Shown: positions 19,316 through 28,860 of the stretch, one piece after another | Position numbering within the stretch: the stretch's first letter is position 1 | How the letters are laid out: each line of letters starts with the position of its first letter | From: Comamonas sp. | GTDB lineage: Bacteria > Pseudomonadota > Gammaproteobacteria > Burkholderiales > Burkholderiaceae_C | Length of the DNA: 64,000 nucleotides | NCBI RefSeq assembly: GCF_009360615.1 | Contig: NZ_SPEY01000006.1 | Location: forward strand, 1-64,000 | Reading direction: 5' to 3' | The notes under the pieces: generated by a model | What the model was told of the DNA's origin: nothing | Seen by the model: only the letters and a program-made list of their open reading frames with translations | The model's database searches: none | Program-made: the position numbers and the translations under genes

Positions 19316-22300
19316 ATGGTCCAATTCTCCAGACGCCAGTTCATGAAAGTGACTGGTTCGACTCTGGCGGGTTCCAGCTTGGCGCTGATGGGTTTCTCAC
19401 CCACAGCTGCGCTTGCTGAGGTGCGACAGTACAAGCTGTCCGCCACCACCGTCACCCGCCAAACCTGCACCTACTGTTCCGTAGGCTGCGGCATCCTGAT
19501 GTATTCCCTGGGCGACGGCGGCAAGAACAGCCGCCTGTCCGTGATGCACGTGGAAGGCGATCCGGATCATCCGGTCAATCGCGGCACGCTGTGTCCCAAG
19601 GGTGCATCGCTGCTGGACTTCGTGCACAGCCCCAGCCGTCTCAAATACCCCGAGTACCGCGCTCCCGGCTCCTCCGAATGGAAGCGCATGTCCTGGGACG
19701 AAGCGCTGGACCGCATCGCCAAGCTGCTCAAGGAAGACCGCGACGCCAATTTCGTTGAGACCAACGAAAAGGGCCAGAAGGTCAACCGCTGGCTCACCAC
19801 CGGCATGCTGGCCGCTTCGGCCTCCAGCAACGAAGCCGGCTATATCACGCACAAAGTGGCCCGCTCCTGGGGCCTTCTTGCACTCGACAACCAAGCACGT
19901 GTCTGACACGGCCCGACGGTGGCAGGTCTTGCCCCGACGTTTGGCCGTGGAGCGATGACGAACCATTGGGTCGACATCAAGAACGCGGACGTTATTTTGA
20001 TCATGGGCGGCAATGCCGCCGAAGCACACCCCTGCGGCTTCAAGTGGGTGACCGAAGCGAAGGAGCACAACAAGGCTCACTTCATGGTGGTCGACCCGCG
20101 TTTCAACCGCTCGGCATCCGTGGCTGACTTCTATGCGCCGATCCGCTCCGGCTCGGACATCGTCTTCCTCGGCGGCGTGATCAACTACCTGCTGACCAAC
20201 GACAGGATTCACCACGAGTATGTGAAGAACTACACGGACTTCTCATTCATCGTGCGCGAGGACTTTGCGTTCGACGAAGGTATTTTCTCGGGCTACAACC
20301 CCGAAAAGCGCACCTACGACAAGGCATCCTGGGACTATGAGCTCGGTGACGACGGCTTTGTGAAGGTCGATCCCACGCTGGAGCACCCTCGCTGCGTCTA
20401 TCAATGGCTCAAGAAGCACTACGCCGGCTACACCCCTGAGAAGGTGGAGTCCGTCTGCGGCACGCCCAAGGAAAAGTTCCTGCACGTGTGCGAGAAGCTG
20501 GCATCTACCGCCGAAGCCGGCCGTGTTGCCACCATCATGTACGCCCTGGGCTGGACCCAGCACACCACGGGCGCGCAGATTCTGCGCACCGGCGCCATGA
20601 TCCAGCTGCTGCTGGGCAATATCGGCATCGCCGGAGGCGGCATGAACGCGCTGCGTGGCCACTCCAACATCCAGGGCCTGACCGACCTGGGCATTCTGTC
20701 TGCTTCGCTTCCCGGGTACCTGACGCTGCCGAACGAAGCCGAGCAGGACTACAACCAGTACATCGCCTCGCGTACGCCCAAGCTGTTGCGTCCAGGCCAG
20801 ATGAACTACTGGTCGAACACGCCCAAGTTCCATGTCAGCCTGATGAAGGCCTGGTGGGGGCCGGCGGCCACTGCCGAGAACAACTGGGCTTTTGACTATC
20901 TGCCCAAGCTGGACAAGCAGTACGACATGCTGCAGATCTTCGAGATGATGACCCAGGGCAAGGTCAACGGCTACATCGCCCAGGGCTTCAACCCCCTGGC
21001 GGCCCTGGCCAACAGCAACAGCGTGCGAGAAGGCCTCAAGAAGCTGAAGTTCCTGGTCATCATGGATCCGCTGGTGACCGAGACTTCGGAGTTCTGGAAG
21101 AACCACGGTGAGTTCAACGACGTGGACTCCGCGTCCATACAGACCGAGGTGTTCCGCCTGCCCACCACCTGCTTCGCCGAAGAAGACGGTGCCGTGGTCA
21201 GCTCCTCGCGCGTGCTGCAGTGGCACTGGAAGGCGGCCGAACCTCCGGGAGAAGCCAAGACCGACATTGCCATCATGTCCGGCCTGCACCTGCGCCTGAA
21301 AGCGCTCTATCAGAAGGAAGGCGGCAAGTTCTCCGAGCCCATCACCAATCTGTACTGGCCTTACGCCGAGGCCGAACACCCCTCCTCCGAGGAAGTGGCC
21401 AAGGAGTACAACGGTCGTGCGCTGGTGGACCTGTTCGATCCGAAGGACCCCACCAAGCTCATCCGCAAGGCGGGCGAGCAGCTGGGGGGCTTCGGAGAGA
21501 TGCGCGACGACGGCAGCACCCTGGGCGGCTGCTGGATCTGGGCTGGCAGCTGGGCATCTTCCGGCAACCAGATGGCGCGCCGCGACAACAGCGACCCCAC
21601 AGGCATAGGCAACACGCTGAACTGGGCCTGGGCCTGGCCCGCCAACCGCCGTGTGCTGTACAACCGCGCATCCTGCGACCGCCAGGGCAACCCCTTCAAT
21701 CCCAAGCGCGTGCTGATCAAGTGGAACGGCAAGCAATGGGGCGGTGCGGACGTGCCCGACGTGGCGGTAGGACTGGATCCCGAGGTCATCAACCCCTTCA
21801 TCATGAACCCCGAAGGGGTGGCCCGCTTCTTCGCCCGCAAGGGCATGGCAGAAGGTCCGTTCCCCACGCACTACGAGGCGTTTGACAACCCGCTGGGCTA
21901 CAACCCCATGTATCCCGACAACAAGCAGGCCGTCATCAGCCCCGTGATGCGCATCCTGGCGACCGCCAAGGACACGCAGGGAGACCCCAAGGACTACCCG
22001 CACGTGGGCACGACCTATCGCCTGACCGAGCATTTCCACTACTGGACCAAGCATGTTCAGCTGAACAACATCGTCCAGCCCGAACAGTTCGTGGAAATCG
22101 GCGAGGCACTGGGCAAGGAGCTGGGCATCGAAACCGGCCACCAGGTCAAGGTTTCGTCCAAGCGTGGCTTCGTCAAGGCAGTGGCAGTGGTGACCAAGCG
22201 CATCAAGCCCATGAAGATCGATGGCAAAACCATCCATCACGTGGGCGTGCCGATTCACTGGGGCTTCTCCACGACGGGACGCAAGGGCTATCTGGCGAAC

Positions 22301-22381
22301 AACCTGACAGCCTCCGTGGGTGACGGTAACAGCTTGACCCCTGAATCCAAGACCTTCCTCGTGAAGGTGGAAAAGATCTAA
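19316..22381 (+). CDS. fdnG: Formate dehydrogenase-N alpha subunit, selenocysteine-containing
   Basis: This is the periplasmic molybdopterin catalytic subunit of a respiratory formate dehydrogenase (FDH-N/FDH-O type), 1021 residues read through one in-frame UGA. The N-terminus has a twin-arginine signal (SRRQFMKVTG). A [4Fe-4S] motif CTYCSVGCGI...CPKG follows. The UGA at 19904-19906 falls at residue 197 in DNQARV-Sec-HGPTV, where E. coli FdnG has Sec196, and the frame continues with GLAPTFGRGAMTNHWVDI. A SECIS follows at once. It must therefore be annotated as one gene, not as two ORFs (19316-19906 and 19919-22381). fdxH starts 12 bp downstream with its ribosome site overlapping the stop. Confidence 0.97.
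19904..19949 (+). promoter_or_regulatory. Bacterial SECIS element with UGA (Sec) codon
   Basis: Counting the U of UGA as 1, the bases E. coli SelB needs are present at the same numbers: bulged U17 (19920) and G23/U24 (19926-19927) in the apical loop GGUCU. The upper stem pairs 19918-19919 with 19934-19935 and GGCA 19921-19924 with UGCC 19930-19933. The lower stem pairs CACGGCC 19907-19913 perfectly with GGCCGTG 19943-19949. Confidence 0.93.
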
Positions 22382-22393
22382 GGAGCCACGCTG

Positions 22394-23323
22394 ATGTCCT
22401 CTACCATGTCTCTCGATATCAAGCGCCGTTCGGCGACGACGACACCCGCACCCAGCGCACGCGGTGCGCATGCGGGTGAAGTCGCCAAGCTGATCGACGT
22501 CTCCAAATGCATTGGCTGCAAGGCTTGCCAGACAGCATGCATGGAGTGGAACGACCTTCGCGACGAAATCGGCACAGTGGCCGCTGGCGTCTACGACAAC
22601 CCGACGGATCTGACGTCGGAATCGTGGACCGTGATGCGCTTTGCCGAGTACGAAAACGAAGCCACCGGCAACCTGGAGTGGCTGATCCGCAAGGACGGCT
22701 GCATGCACTGCGAAGACCCGGGCTGCCTCAAGGCCTGTCCATCGCCTGGCGCCATCGTCCAATATGCCAACGGCATCGTGGACTTCCAGCAGGACCAGTG
22801 CGTGGGCTGCGGCTACTGCGTCACGGGCTGCCCGTTCAACATTCCGCGCATCTCCAAGAAGGATCACAAGGCGTACAAGTGCACCTTGTGTTCGGACCGC
22901 GTGGCCGTCGGCCAGGAACCCGCCTGCGTCAAGACCTGCCCGACCGGAGCCATCCAGTTCGGCACCAAGGAAGCCATGCAGGAGCAGGCCTCCCGCCGTG
23001 TCGTGGACCTCAAGGAACGCGGCTACGAAAAAGCAGGTCTCTACGACCCGCAGGGCGTGGGCGGAACACACGTGATGTATGTGCTGCACCATGCGGACAA
23101 GCCTTCGCTGTACAAGGGCCTGCCGGACGACCCCAAGATCAGCCCGATGGTGTCCCTGTGGAAGGGCGTGGCCAAGCCCCTGGCCATGGCCGCCCTGGGT
23201 GCAGCGGCTGTCGGCAGCCTGTTCCACTACATCACCAAGGGTCCGAACGACGTGTCCAAGGACCTGGAAGATGAGATGGAGCGCAAGGACGCCGAAGCGC
23301 AGAACAAGGAGAACGGCCAATGA
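22394..23323 (+). CDS. fdxH: Formate dehydrogenase-N beta subunit, iron-sulfur protein
   Basis: The 309-residue electron-transfer subunit passes electrons from the alpha-subunit to the cytochrome. Four [4Fe-4S] cysteine groups are visible in order: [35 protein letters not shown] and [21 protein letters not shown] single membrane helix near the C-terminus ([20 protein letters not shown]) anchors it, and a charged tail follows. The start at 22394 has AAGGAG at 22380-22385; a second ATG at 22406 is less well placed. Its TGA overlaps the fdnI start as ATGA, indicating translational coupling. Confidence 0.96.
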   Translation: MSSTMSLDIKRRSATTTPAPSARGAHAGEVAKLIDVSKCIGCKACQTACMEWNDLRDEIGTVAAGVYDNPTDLTSESWTVMRFAEYENEATGNLEWLIRKDGCMHCEDPGCLKACPSPGAIVQYANGIVDFQQDQCVGCGYCVTGCPFNIPRISKKDHKAYKCTLCSDRVAVGQEPACVKTCPTGAIQFGTKEAMQEQASRRVVDLKERGYEKAGLYDPQGVGGTHVMYVLHHADKPSLYKGLPDDPKISPMVSLWKGVAKPLAMAALGAAAVGSLFHYITKGPNDVSKDLEDEMERKDAEAQNKENGQ

Positions 23324-23946
23324 AACGCAACCCTCGCGACCTCGTGCGCTACAACGCATCGGAGCGCGCCAACCACTGGGTGGTGGGCATTTGCTTCATT
23401 TTGCTGGCCCTCTCCGGTCTGGCGTTCTTCCATCCCGCCTTCTTTCCGCTGACCCAGCTGTTCGGTGGTGGCCCCTGGACGCGCATTCTGCACCCCTATA
23501 TCGGGGTGGTGATGGCCTTGTTCTTCGTCATCATGGCCTGCCGTTTTGCCAAGCTCAACATCGTGGAGCCCCGCGATATCGACTGGCTCAAGAACGTCAA
23601 CAAGATGATCGACGGCGACGACCACGACATGCCCGAACAAGGCAAGTACAACGGTGGCCAGAAGCTCCTGTTCTGGGGTCTGGTGATCGGCATGGCGCTG
23701 ATCACGGTCACCGGCGTGCTGATGTGGCGCGCCTGGTGGACGCTGCCCGTGGGCGTGGTGCGTGCCGCTTCGGTGGTGCATGCCATCGCTGCGGTATGGA
23801 TGATCGGCCTGATCATCATGCACGTCTATGCGGCTATTTGGACCCGCGGCACCATCCGCGCCATGTTGTATGGCACAGTGACCCGAGCCTGGGCCAAGCA
23901 GCACCATCGCGGCTGGTATCGCAAGATGACTGGAGACAACGACTGA
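23320..23946 (+). CDS. fdnI: Formate dehydrogenase-N gamma subunit, cytochrome b556
   Basis: This 208-residue inner-membrane diheme cytochrome b passes formate-derived electrons to the quinone pool. The N-terminal [24 protein letters not shown] has a heme-ligand His just before the first membrane helix. Further helices include [37 protein letters not shown] and [19 protein letters not shown], with more histidine ligands. This four-helix arrangement fits FdnI/FdoI. The start codon overlaps the fdxH stop by ATGA. A strong hairpin lies about 40 bp downstream before fdhE. Confidence 0.95.
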   Translation: MKRNPRDLVRYNASERANHWVVGICFILLALSGLAFFHPAFFPLTQLFGGGPWTRILHPYIGVVMALFFVIMACRFAKLNIVEPRDIDWLKNVNKMIDGDDHDMPEQGKYNGGQKLLFWGLVIGMALITVTGVLMWRAWWTLPVGVVRAASVVHAIAAVWMIGLIIMHVYAAIWTRGTIRAMLYGTVTRAWAKQHHRGWYRKMTGDND

Positions 23947-23988
23947 TCCATCAGTCCTTGGACAACGTCACCTAGACACGTGTTGATT

Positions 23989-24023
23989 GCCGCCGGACGC
24001 CCTCCTCTGGGCGTGCCGGCGGC
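23989..24023 (+). terminator. Strong stem-loop between fdnI and fdhE, possible partial terminator
   Basis: GCCGCCGG (23989-23996) pairs with CCGGCGGC (24016-24023), and inside it CGCCC (23998-24002) pairs with GGGCG (24009-24013). The stem is 13 bp, interrupted by one unpaired A and TG. The downstream tract TTCCGTTTC is poor in T, so it may be a weak terminator or an mRNA 3'-end protector. Confidence 0.55.
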
Positions 24024-24047
24024 TTCCGTTTCGAGATCCCTATTTCT

Positions 24048-25016
24048 ATGCAACAACGCATTCTTCAACCCGGCGAAATCGAAGCGCTGGACAAGACCAG
24101 CTTCCCCCGCATCCTGCTGCCTCAGGTTGCCAGCCTGTTTGCCGATCGCGCTGCGCGCCTGCGCCAGCTGTCGCAAGGCAACCCGATCGCGGATTACCTG
24201 CACTTTGCCGCCAAGATCGTGGACGCCCAGCATGTGGCAACGTCCAGGGTGGAGCTTGAGCCGCTGGACCGCAGCAGCATCGAGCGTGCGCAGCAGCATT
24301 CCATGCCTCTGCTGCCCGCAGCGGACCACATCGATCCGGCCTGGCATGCCGTACTGGACGCCATGCTGGACACCCTGGGCGGCGACCAGGGCCTGCCGGC
24401 GCCGCTGCAGCCGCTGATCAGCTCCTTGCGCGGCCTCAGCCTGCAGGAGCGCGACGAGATCGCCCGGCGCCTGCTGCAAAAGGAAGTCGCTGCCCGCCAT
24501 ATCGGCATGGCACCCTTCATCATGGCCGCGCTGCAGGTGGTCTTTGCCAAGCGTGCAGCAGCCCTGCAAGTGCAGGACGTGCCCTATACCGAACCCGCCA
24601 CCATCTGCCCCGTGTGCGCCAGCGAACCGGTGGCAAGCGTCATCCGCATCGGCGCCAAGGTTGCCGGACACCGCTACGCCCATTGCGGCACTTGCGCCTG
24701 CGAATGGCATATGGTGCGCGTCAAGTGCACACACTGCGAATCGACCAAGGGCATCCACTACCAGGGCATCGACGGGGCCGGAGAGGAGGTTCTGGCCGAA
24801 ACCTGCGATGAATGCGGCAGCTACCGCAAGGTCGTCAACCAGGAGAAAAACCCCATGGTCGAGCCTCTGGCCGACGATTTGGCAAGCCTGATGCTGGACT
24901 TGCTGATGAGCGAAACCGGGTTCCAGCGCGCCAGCGCCAATCCTCTGCTGTATGTGGCCGTGGCTGAAGAAAAGCAGGACGGGGCCGATCACCCGCTGGT
25001 GGACCCCGCTGAGTGA
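24048..25016 (+). CDS. fdhE: Formate dehydrogenase accessory protein FdhE
   Basis: FdhE is a cytosolic iron-binding factor required for assembly of membrane formate dehydrogenases; it binds the catalytic subunit before Tat export. The 322-residue protein shows the family's rubredoxin-like cysteine pairs: CPVCASEP, HCGTCACEWH, CTHCEST and CDECGSY, between about residues 187 and 265. The N-terminus carries the family pattern FPRILLPQVASLFADRAARLRQL. Its place right after the structural genes supports the role. It is followed by a clear intrinsic terminator. Confidence 0.95.
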   Translation: MQQRILQPGEIEALDKTSFPRILLPQVASLFADRAARLRQLSQGNPIADYLHFAAKIVDAQHVATSRVELEPLDRSSIERAQQHSMPLLPAADHIDPAWHAVLDAMLDTLGGDQGLPAPLQPLISSLRGLSLQERDEIARRLLQKEVAARHIGMAPFIMAALQVVFAKRAAALQVQDVPYTEPATICPVCASEPVASVIRIGAKVAGHRYAHCGTCACEWHMVRVKCTHCESTKGIHYQGIDGAGEEVLAETCDECGSYRKVVNQEKNPMVEPLADDLASLMLDLLMSETGFQRASANPLLYVAVAEEKQDGADHPLVDPAE

Positions 25017-25047
25017 CCCTGCCGGCGCCCAGCACCACCATAATGAG

Positions 25048-25073
25048 GGCGGCAGGACTTCCTGCCGCCTTTT
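25048..25073 (+). terminator. Rho-independent terminator between fdhE and selA
   Basis: GGCGGCAGG (25048-25056), loop ACTT, CCTGCCGCC (25061-25069) form a perfect 9-bp GC-rich stem followed by four T. It lies 31 bp past the fdhE stop and 31 bp before selA, so selAB would depend on readthrough or an internal promoter. Confidence 0.8.
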
Positions 25074-25104
25074 CCATTTCCCGAAGACCCGAACTAGCCA
25101 GGCC

Positions 25105-26544
25105 ATGAGCAATATCGCAGCGACTGCCCCCGAAATCTCGCACCCCTCCCAGCTTCCCGCCGTGGACAAGGTCTTGCTCGCGGTCGAGATGCAGGCATTG
25201 CGTCAATCCTATGGACTGGACGCCTGCACCAAAGCCGTCCGGGACGTGCTGACAGGGCTGCGCCAGCAGCTTCTGGGTGCTGGCGATCAGCCCGGGCAGA
25301 CCGTGCAGGCCGACACCGGCAGCATCGTCCGGACCGTGCAGCGCCAGCTTCAGGCCCGGTTCGCGCCACGCCTGCGGCCTGTCTTCAATCTCACCGGCAC
25401 GGTGCTGCATACGAATCTGGGCCGCGCACTGCTGCCCCAGGCTGCCATCGACGCCGTGGTACAGGCCATGAGCGCCCCCGCCAATCTGGAATATGACCTC
25501 GACGACGGCGGCCGCGGCGATCGCGACGACCTGGTCGAGTCCCTGATCTGCGAGCTGACCGGCGCCGAGGCTGCCACCATCGTCAACAACAATGCCGCTG
25601 CCGTGCTGCTGGTGCTGTCCACCATGGCCTCGGGCAGGGAAGTCGTGGTATCGCGCGGCGAACTGGTGGAAATCGGCGGCGCCTTCCGCATTCCCGATGT
25701 CATGACCCGCGCCGGTGCCCGGCTGATCGAAGTCGGCACCACCAACCGCACCCACGAGAAAGACTATGCAGAGGCCATCGGCGAGAACACGGCCGCGCTC
25801 ATGAAAGTGCACTGCAGCAACTACGCCATCACCGGCTTCACCAAGGCGGTGAGCGACGCTGATGTTGCCCGTATTGCGCACGACAGCAGCCTGCCCATGA
25901 TCGTCGACCTGGGCAGCGGCACGCTGATCGACATGCGCGACTGGGGCCTGCCCCATGAGGTCACGGTGCGCGAGACGGTCGAGTCCGGCGCCGACATCGT
26001 CACCTTCAGCGGCGACAAGCTCCTCGGAGGCCCGCAGGCCGGCATCATCGTCGGCAAGCGGGAGCTGATTGCCCAGATCAAGAAGAACCCGCTCAAGCGC
26101 GCGCTGCGCGTGGGCAAGATCACGCTGGCGGCGCTGGAGCCCACGCTGCGCCTGTACCTGAACCCCGAAAAGCTGGCCCAGGAGCTGACCACACTGCGCC
26201 TGTTCACGCGCCAGGCCGCCGACATGCAGACTCAGGCAGAGCAGCTGCAGCCTCTGCTGCAGCAGGCACTGGGCCAGGACTATGTGGTGGAGGCCGCAGC
26301 CATGAACAGCCAGATCGGCAGCGGCGCCCTGCCCGTGGAAAACCTGCCCAGCTTCGGCCTCAGGATTTACCCGGCCAGCGGCAAACAGGCAGGTCGCCAG
26401 CTGACCCGGCTCGAAGCGCGCTTTCGTGCCTTGCCCCGGCCCGTGATCGGGCGCCTGCATGACGACGCCCTGTGGCTGGATCTGCGCTGTCTGGAAATCC
26501 CGGCGCAGGCCCTGTTTGCCGCGCAGCTGCCGCTGCTGGCCTGA
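25105..26544 (+). CDS. selA: L-seryl-tRNA(Sec) selenium transferase
   Basis: SelA converts Ser-tRNA(Sec) to Sec-tRNA(Sec) using selenophosphate. The 479-residue PLP enzyme has the family segment FNLTGTVLHTNLGRALLP near residue 94, NLEYDLDDGGRGDRD, NNNAAAVLLVL and the PLP lysine in TFSGDKLLGGPQAG near residue 304. The frame is open upstream to 24952, but MSNIAATAPE at 25105 is chosen because the extension reads across the terminator and lacks family character. It is 95 bp upstream of selB on the same strand. SelA needs selenophosphate from SelD, which is not in this window. Confidence 0.96.
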   Translation: MSNIAATAPEISHPSQLPAVDKVLLAVEMQALRQSYGLDACTKAVRDVLTGLRQQLLGAGDQPGQTVQADTGSIVRTVQRQLQARFAPRLRPVFNLTGTVLHTNLGRALLPQAAIDAVVQAMSAPANLEYDLDDGGRGDRDDLVESLICELTGAEAATIVNNNAAAVLLVLSTMASGREVVVSRGELVEIGGAFRIPDVMTRAGARLIEVGTTNRTHEKDYAEAIGENTAALMKVHCSNYAITGFTKAVSDADVARIAHDSSLPMIVDLGSGTLIDMRDWGLPHEVTVRETVESGADIVTFSGDKLLGGPQAGIIVGKRELIAQIKKNPLKRALRVGKITLAALEPTLRLYLNPEKLAQELTTLRLFTRQAADMQTQAEQLQPLLQQALGQDYVVEAAAMNSQIGSGALPVENLPSFGLRIYPASGKQAGRQLTRLEARFRALPRPVIGRLHDDALWLDLRCLEIPAQALFAAQLPLLA

Positions 26545-26586
26545 GCCAGTCCCATGACTGCGCCCCGTAAATCTATATAAAAACAC

Positions 26587-26626
26587 CTTGCATCGCTTGA
26601 TACACAAGCGCCAGCAGCTATCAAAA
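26587..26626. repeat. Comamonadaceae-type intergenic repeat, copy B
   Basis: The stretch between selA and selB contains CTTGCATCGCTTG and CAAGCGCCAGCAG, which form an imperfect inverted repeat resembling copy A (AAGCGC core, AGCAGC end). It ends in GCTATCAAAA, the motif shared with other gene-free sites here. Confidence 0.5.
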
Positions 26627-26639
26627 CCATAAGCAAACC

Positions 26640-28565
26640 ATGATCATCGGAACCGCAGGCCATATCGACCACGGCAAAACCACGCTGGTGCGTGCGCTCA
26701 CGGGCGTGGAAACCGATCGCCTCAAGGAAGAGAAAGCCCGCGGCATCTCCATAGAGCTCGGTTATGCCTACAGCCCGCTGCCCAATGGCGATGTGCTGGG
26801 CATCATCGACGTGCCGGGCCACGAGAAGTTCGTCCACACCATGGCCGCCGGTGCCGTGGGCGTTGACCACGCCCTGCTGGTCGTGGCTGCCGACGACGGC
26901 GTCATGCCCCAGACCATAGAGCATCTGGAGATTCTGCAGCTGCTGGGTGTCAGGCGCGGCAGCGTGGCGCTGACCAAGGTCGATCGCGTGCTGCCGCAGC
27001 GCATTGTCGACGTGCACCGGGAAATCAACGCCATTCTCGGCGTCACTGCGCTGGCGGGCAGTCCCATCTTCGAGACCAATGCCGCAGAACCCGGCAATGC
27101 CGGCGTAAAGGCCCTGCGCGAACACCTGCAGGTGCAGGCCCAGATGATGCAGGCGCGCCCCCGGGACGGCCTGTTCCGGCTCGCCGTGGACCGTGTCTTC
27201 ACGCTGCCAGGCCAGGGCACGGTGGTCACGGGCACGGTCTTCAATGGCCAGGTACGAGTGGGCGACACGCTGGCACACTCGGCCAGCGGCCGGACCGTGC
27301 GCGTGCGCAGCATTCATGCCCAGAACCAGAGCAGCGACAGCGGCGTCGCCGGCCAGCGCTGCGCACTGAATCTGGCAGGCATAGGCAAGGACGAAATCGA
27401 ACGCGGCGACTGGATCATGGACCCGCGCCTGCAGCAGGCCACGGACCGCCTCGACATTCATCTGCACCTGCTCAGCGAAGCGCCCTCGCTGGCTCAGTGG
27501 ACGCCCGTCCATGTACACCTGGGCACCAGGCGTACCACCGGCCATGTGGCCCTGCTGCAGGACGAGGCCATAGAGCCCGGCACCGAAGCCCGCGTGCAGC
27601 TGGTGCTGGATGCGCCGGTCTTCGCCCTGCCTGGCGACCGGCTGATTCTGCGCAACGCCCAGGCCAGCCGCACCATCGCCGGCGGCATGGTGCTCGACCC
27701 CTATGCACCTAGCCGCAAGCGCCGCAGCGCAGAGCGCATGGCCTACCTCGACGCCATGGAGCAGCTCATAGCCCGCAGTGACTTCAGGCCGCTGATCGCA
27801 CAGGCCCCGCACGGCATTGCGCGCTCGCAGCTGGTGCGTCTGAGCGGCCATGCCTTCCCCGAGGCCAGCCTGGCCGACACCATCCAGTTGCCCATTGCCG
27901 GCGGCGATGCCCTGGTGCTTGGCAGCGAGCGCTGGCAGTTGCTGCAGACCCAGCTCATCGACAGCCTGGCGCGCTTTCACGAAAAATCGCCCGACGAGCC
28001 CGGCGTCAACGCGGCCCGGCTGAGGCGCATGGCCTTGCCCGGCCTGCAGCAAAGCAGCTACGACGCGCTCTATCAAGGCCTGATCGATGCACTGCTCGGC
28101 AGCCAGCAACTGGCCAGCACCGGCGCCTGGCTGCATTTGCCGCAGCACAGCGTGCAACTGAGCAATGCCGAGCAGACGCTGGCCGAAAAGCTGCTGCCCG
28201 CCATCACGGCAGGCCGCTATGACCCACCCTGGGTGCGTGATCTGGCGCGCGACCATGCCGCAGGCGAAGAGCTGGTGCGCCAGCTGCTCAAAAAGCTCTC
28301 GCGCCAGGGCCAGCTGTTCCAGGTCGTCAAGGACTTGTTCTATGCACCGGCGCGCATGGATGAACTCGCGGCCCTGGTTGCCGACATCGCCGGCCGTCAC
28401 GCCAGGGGCGAGGTGGAAGCCAGCGTATTCCGCGACGCCACCGGTCTGGGCCGCAAGCGCGCCATCCAGATTCTCGAATTCTTCGACCGCACCGGCTACA
28501 CGCGCCGCGTGCGCGACGTCCATCTGCTGCGCCCCGATGTGCATTGGAATAGCACGCCGCGCTGA
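26640..28565 (+). CDS. selB: Selenocysteine-specific translation elongation factor SelB
   Basis: SelB is the EF-Tu-like GTPase that delivers Sec-tRNA(Sec) to UGA codons carrying a SECIS. The 641-residue protein starts [20 protein letters not shown], with the P-loop at about 7-14. G2 and G3 follow as [10 protein letters not shown] and [13 protein letters not shown], and TKVDR is the NKxD-like element. Domains II and III lie between 170 and 340. The C-terminal third holds the winged-helix repeats that bind the SECIS stem-loop (for example [21 protein letters not shown] near the end). It lies between selA and selC. Confidence 0.97.
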   Translation: MIIGTAGHIDHGKTTLVRALTGVETDRLKEEKARGISIELGYAYSPLPNGDVLGIIDVPGHEKFVHTMAAGAVGVDHALLVVAADDGVMPQTIEHLEILQLLGVRRGSVALTKVDRVLPQRIVDVHREINAILGVTALAGSPIFETNAAEPGNAGVKALREHLQVQAQMMQARPRDGLFRLAVDRVFTLPGQGTVVTGTVFNGQVRVGDTLAHSASGRTVRVRSIHAQNQSSDSGVAGQRCALNLAGIGKDEIERGDWIMDPRLQQATDRLDIHLHLLSEAPSLAQWTPVHVHLGTRRTTGHVALLQDEAIEPGTEARVQLVLDAPVFALPGDRLILRNAQASRTIAGGMVLDPYAPSRKRRSAERMAYLDAMEQLIARSDFRPLIAQAPHGIARSQLVRLSGHAFPEASLADTIQLPIAGGDALVLGSERWQLLQTQLIDSLARFHEKSPDEPGVNAARLRRMALPGLQQSSYDALYQGLIDALLGSQQLASTGAWLHLPQHSVQLSNAEQTLAEKLLPAITAGRYDPPWVRDLARDHAAGEELVRQLLKKLSRQGQLFQVVKDLFYAPARMDELAALVADIAGRHARGEVEASVFRDATGLGRKRAIQILEFFDRTGYTRRVRDVHLLRPDVHWNSTPR

Positions 28566-28581
28566 TCCTGCAAGGAAAGCA

Positions 28582-28629
28582 GATAGCAATCAGCCCAGGT
28601 TCCTTATGCAACCTGCGCAACAAGCTATC
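28582..28629. repeat. Inverted repeat downstream of selB
   Basis: Nested arms GATAGC (28582-28587) with GCTATC (28624-28629), and CAGGTT (28596-28601) with AACCTG (28610-28615), enclose a small loop. The right side carries the GCTATCAAA motif common to the other repeats. No T tract follows, so it is not a classic terminator. Confidence 0.4.
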
Positions 28630-28716
28630 AAATCAGAATAGCGGGGCATGAGGCCTTGTCGTGCGGTTTGTCATCAGGTGACAGATTGCTGGCTACAATC
28701 GCAGTCCTATCTTCTA

Positions 28717-28740
28717 CAAGAGTGACTGTTGCCACTCTTG
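28717..28740 (+). promoter_or_regulatory. Leader hairpin immediately upstream of selC
   Basis: CAAGAGTG (28717-28724) and CACTCTTG (28733-28740) are a perfect 8-bp inverted repeat with an 8-base loop, ending 7 bases before the mature 5' end of the Sec tRNA. A TACAAT box at 28694-28699 could be a -10 element; the best -35 (TTGTCA, 28668) is 20 bases from it. A role in 5' processing is inference. Confidence 0.45.
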
Positions 28741-28747
28741 GCTCAAA

Positions 28748-28843
28748 GGAAGGCAATCGTGCCCGGTGGCGCGGCCGGGCTTCAAACCCGGTGGGGGGCG
28801 TCAGCCGCTCCCGGGTTGGTTCGACTCCAGCTGCTTTCCGCCA
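28748..28843 (+). tRNA. selC: tRNA-Sec (anticodon TCA)
   Basis: The 96-base gene has every mark of bacterial tRNA(Sec). The 8-bp acceptor stem pairs GGAAGGCA with TGCTTTCC (one G-T). The anticodon stem-loop is GGGCTTCAAACCC with TCA at 28782-28784. There is a long variable arm, the T-arm loop GGTTCGACTCC, and an encoded GCCA 3' end. Length and layout match E. coli selC (95 bases). It lies downstream of selB, and the convergent acyl-CoA ligase gene ends only 17 bases beyond its CCA. Confidence 0.96.
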
Positions 28844-28860
28844 CTCCCCTTCTCAGGTAT

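Noticed and set aside
19316..19906. A short 196-codon ORF ending in TGA, as a separate truncated gene or pseudogene fragment
   Set aside because: Homology continues directly after the TGA in the same frame and a SECIS follows, so the TGA is read as selenocysteine.
20243..23359. A 1038-codon minus-strand open frame across fdnG/fdxH
   Set aside because: It is antisense to clear formate dehydrogenase genes; its translation is His/Val/Leu-rich with no domain.
26367..28589. A 740-codon minus-strand open frame across selB
   Set aside because: It is a shadow of selB, with no recognisable motif.
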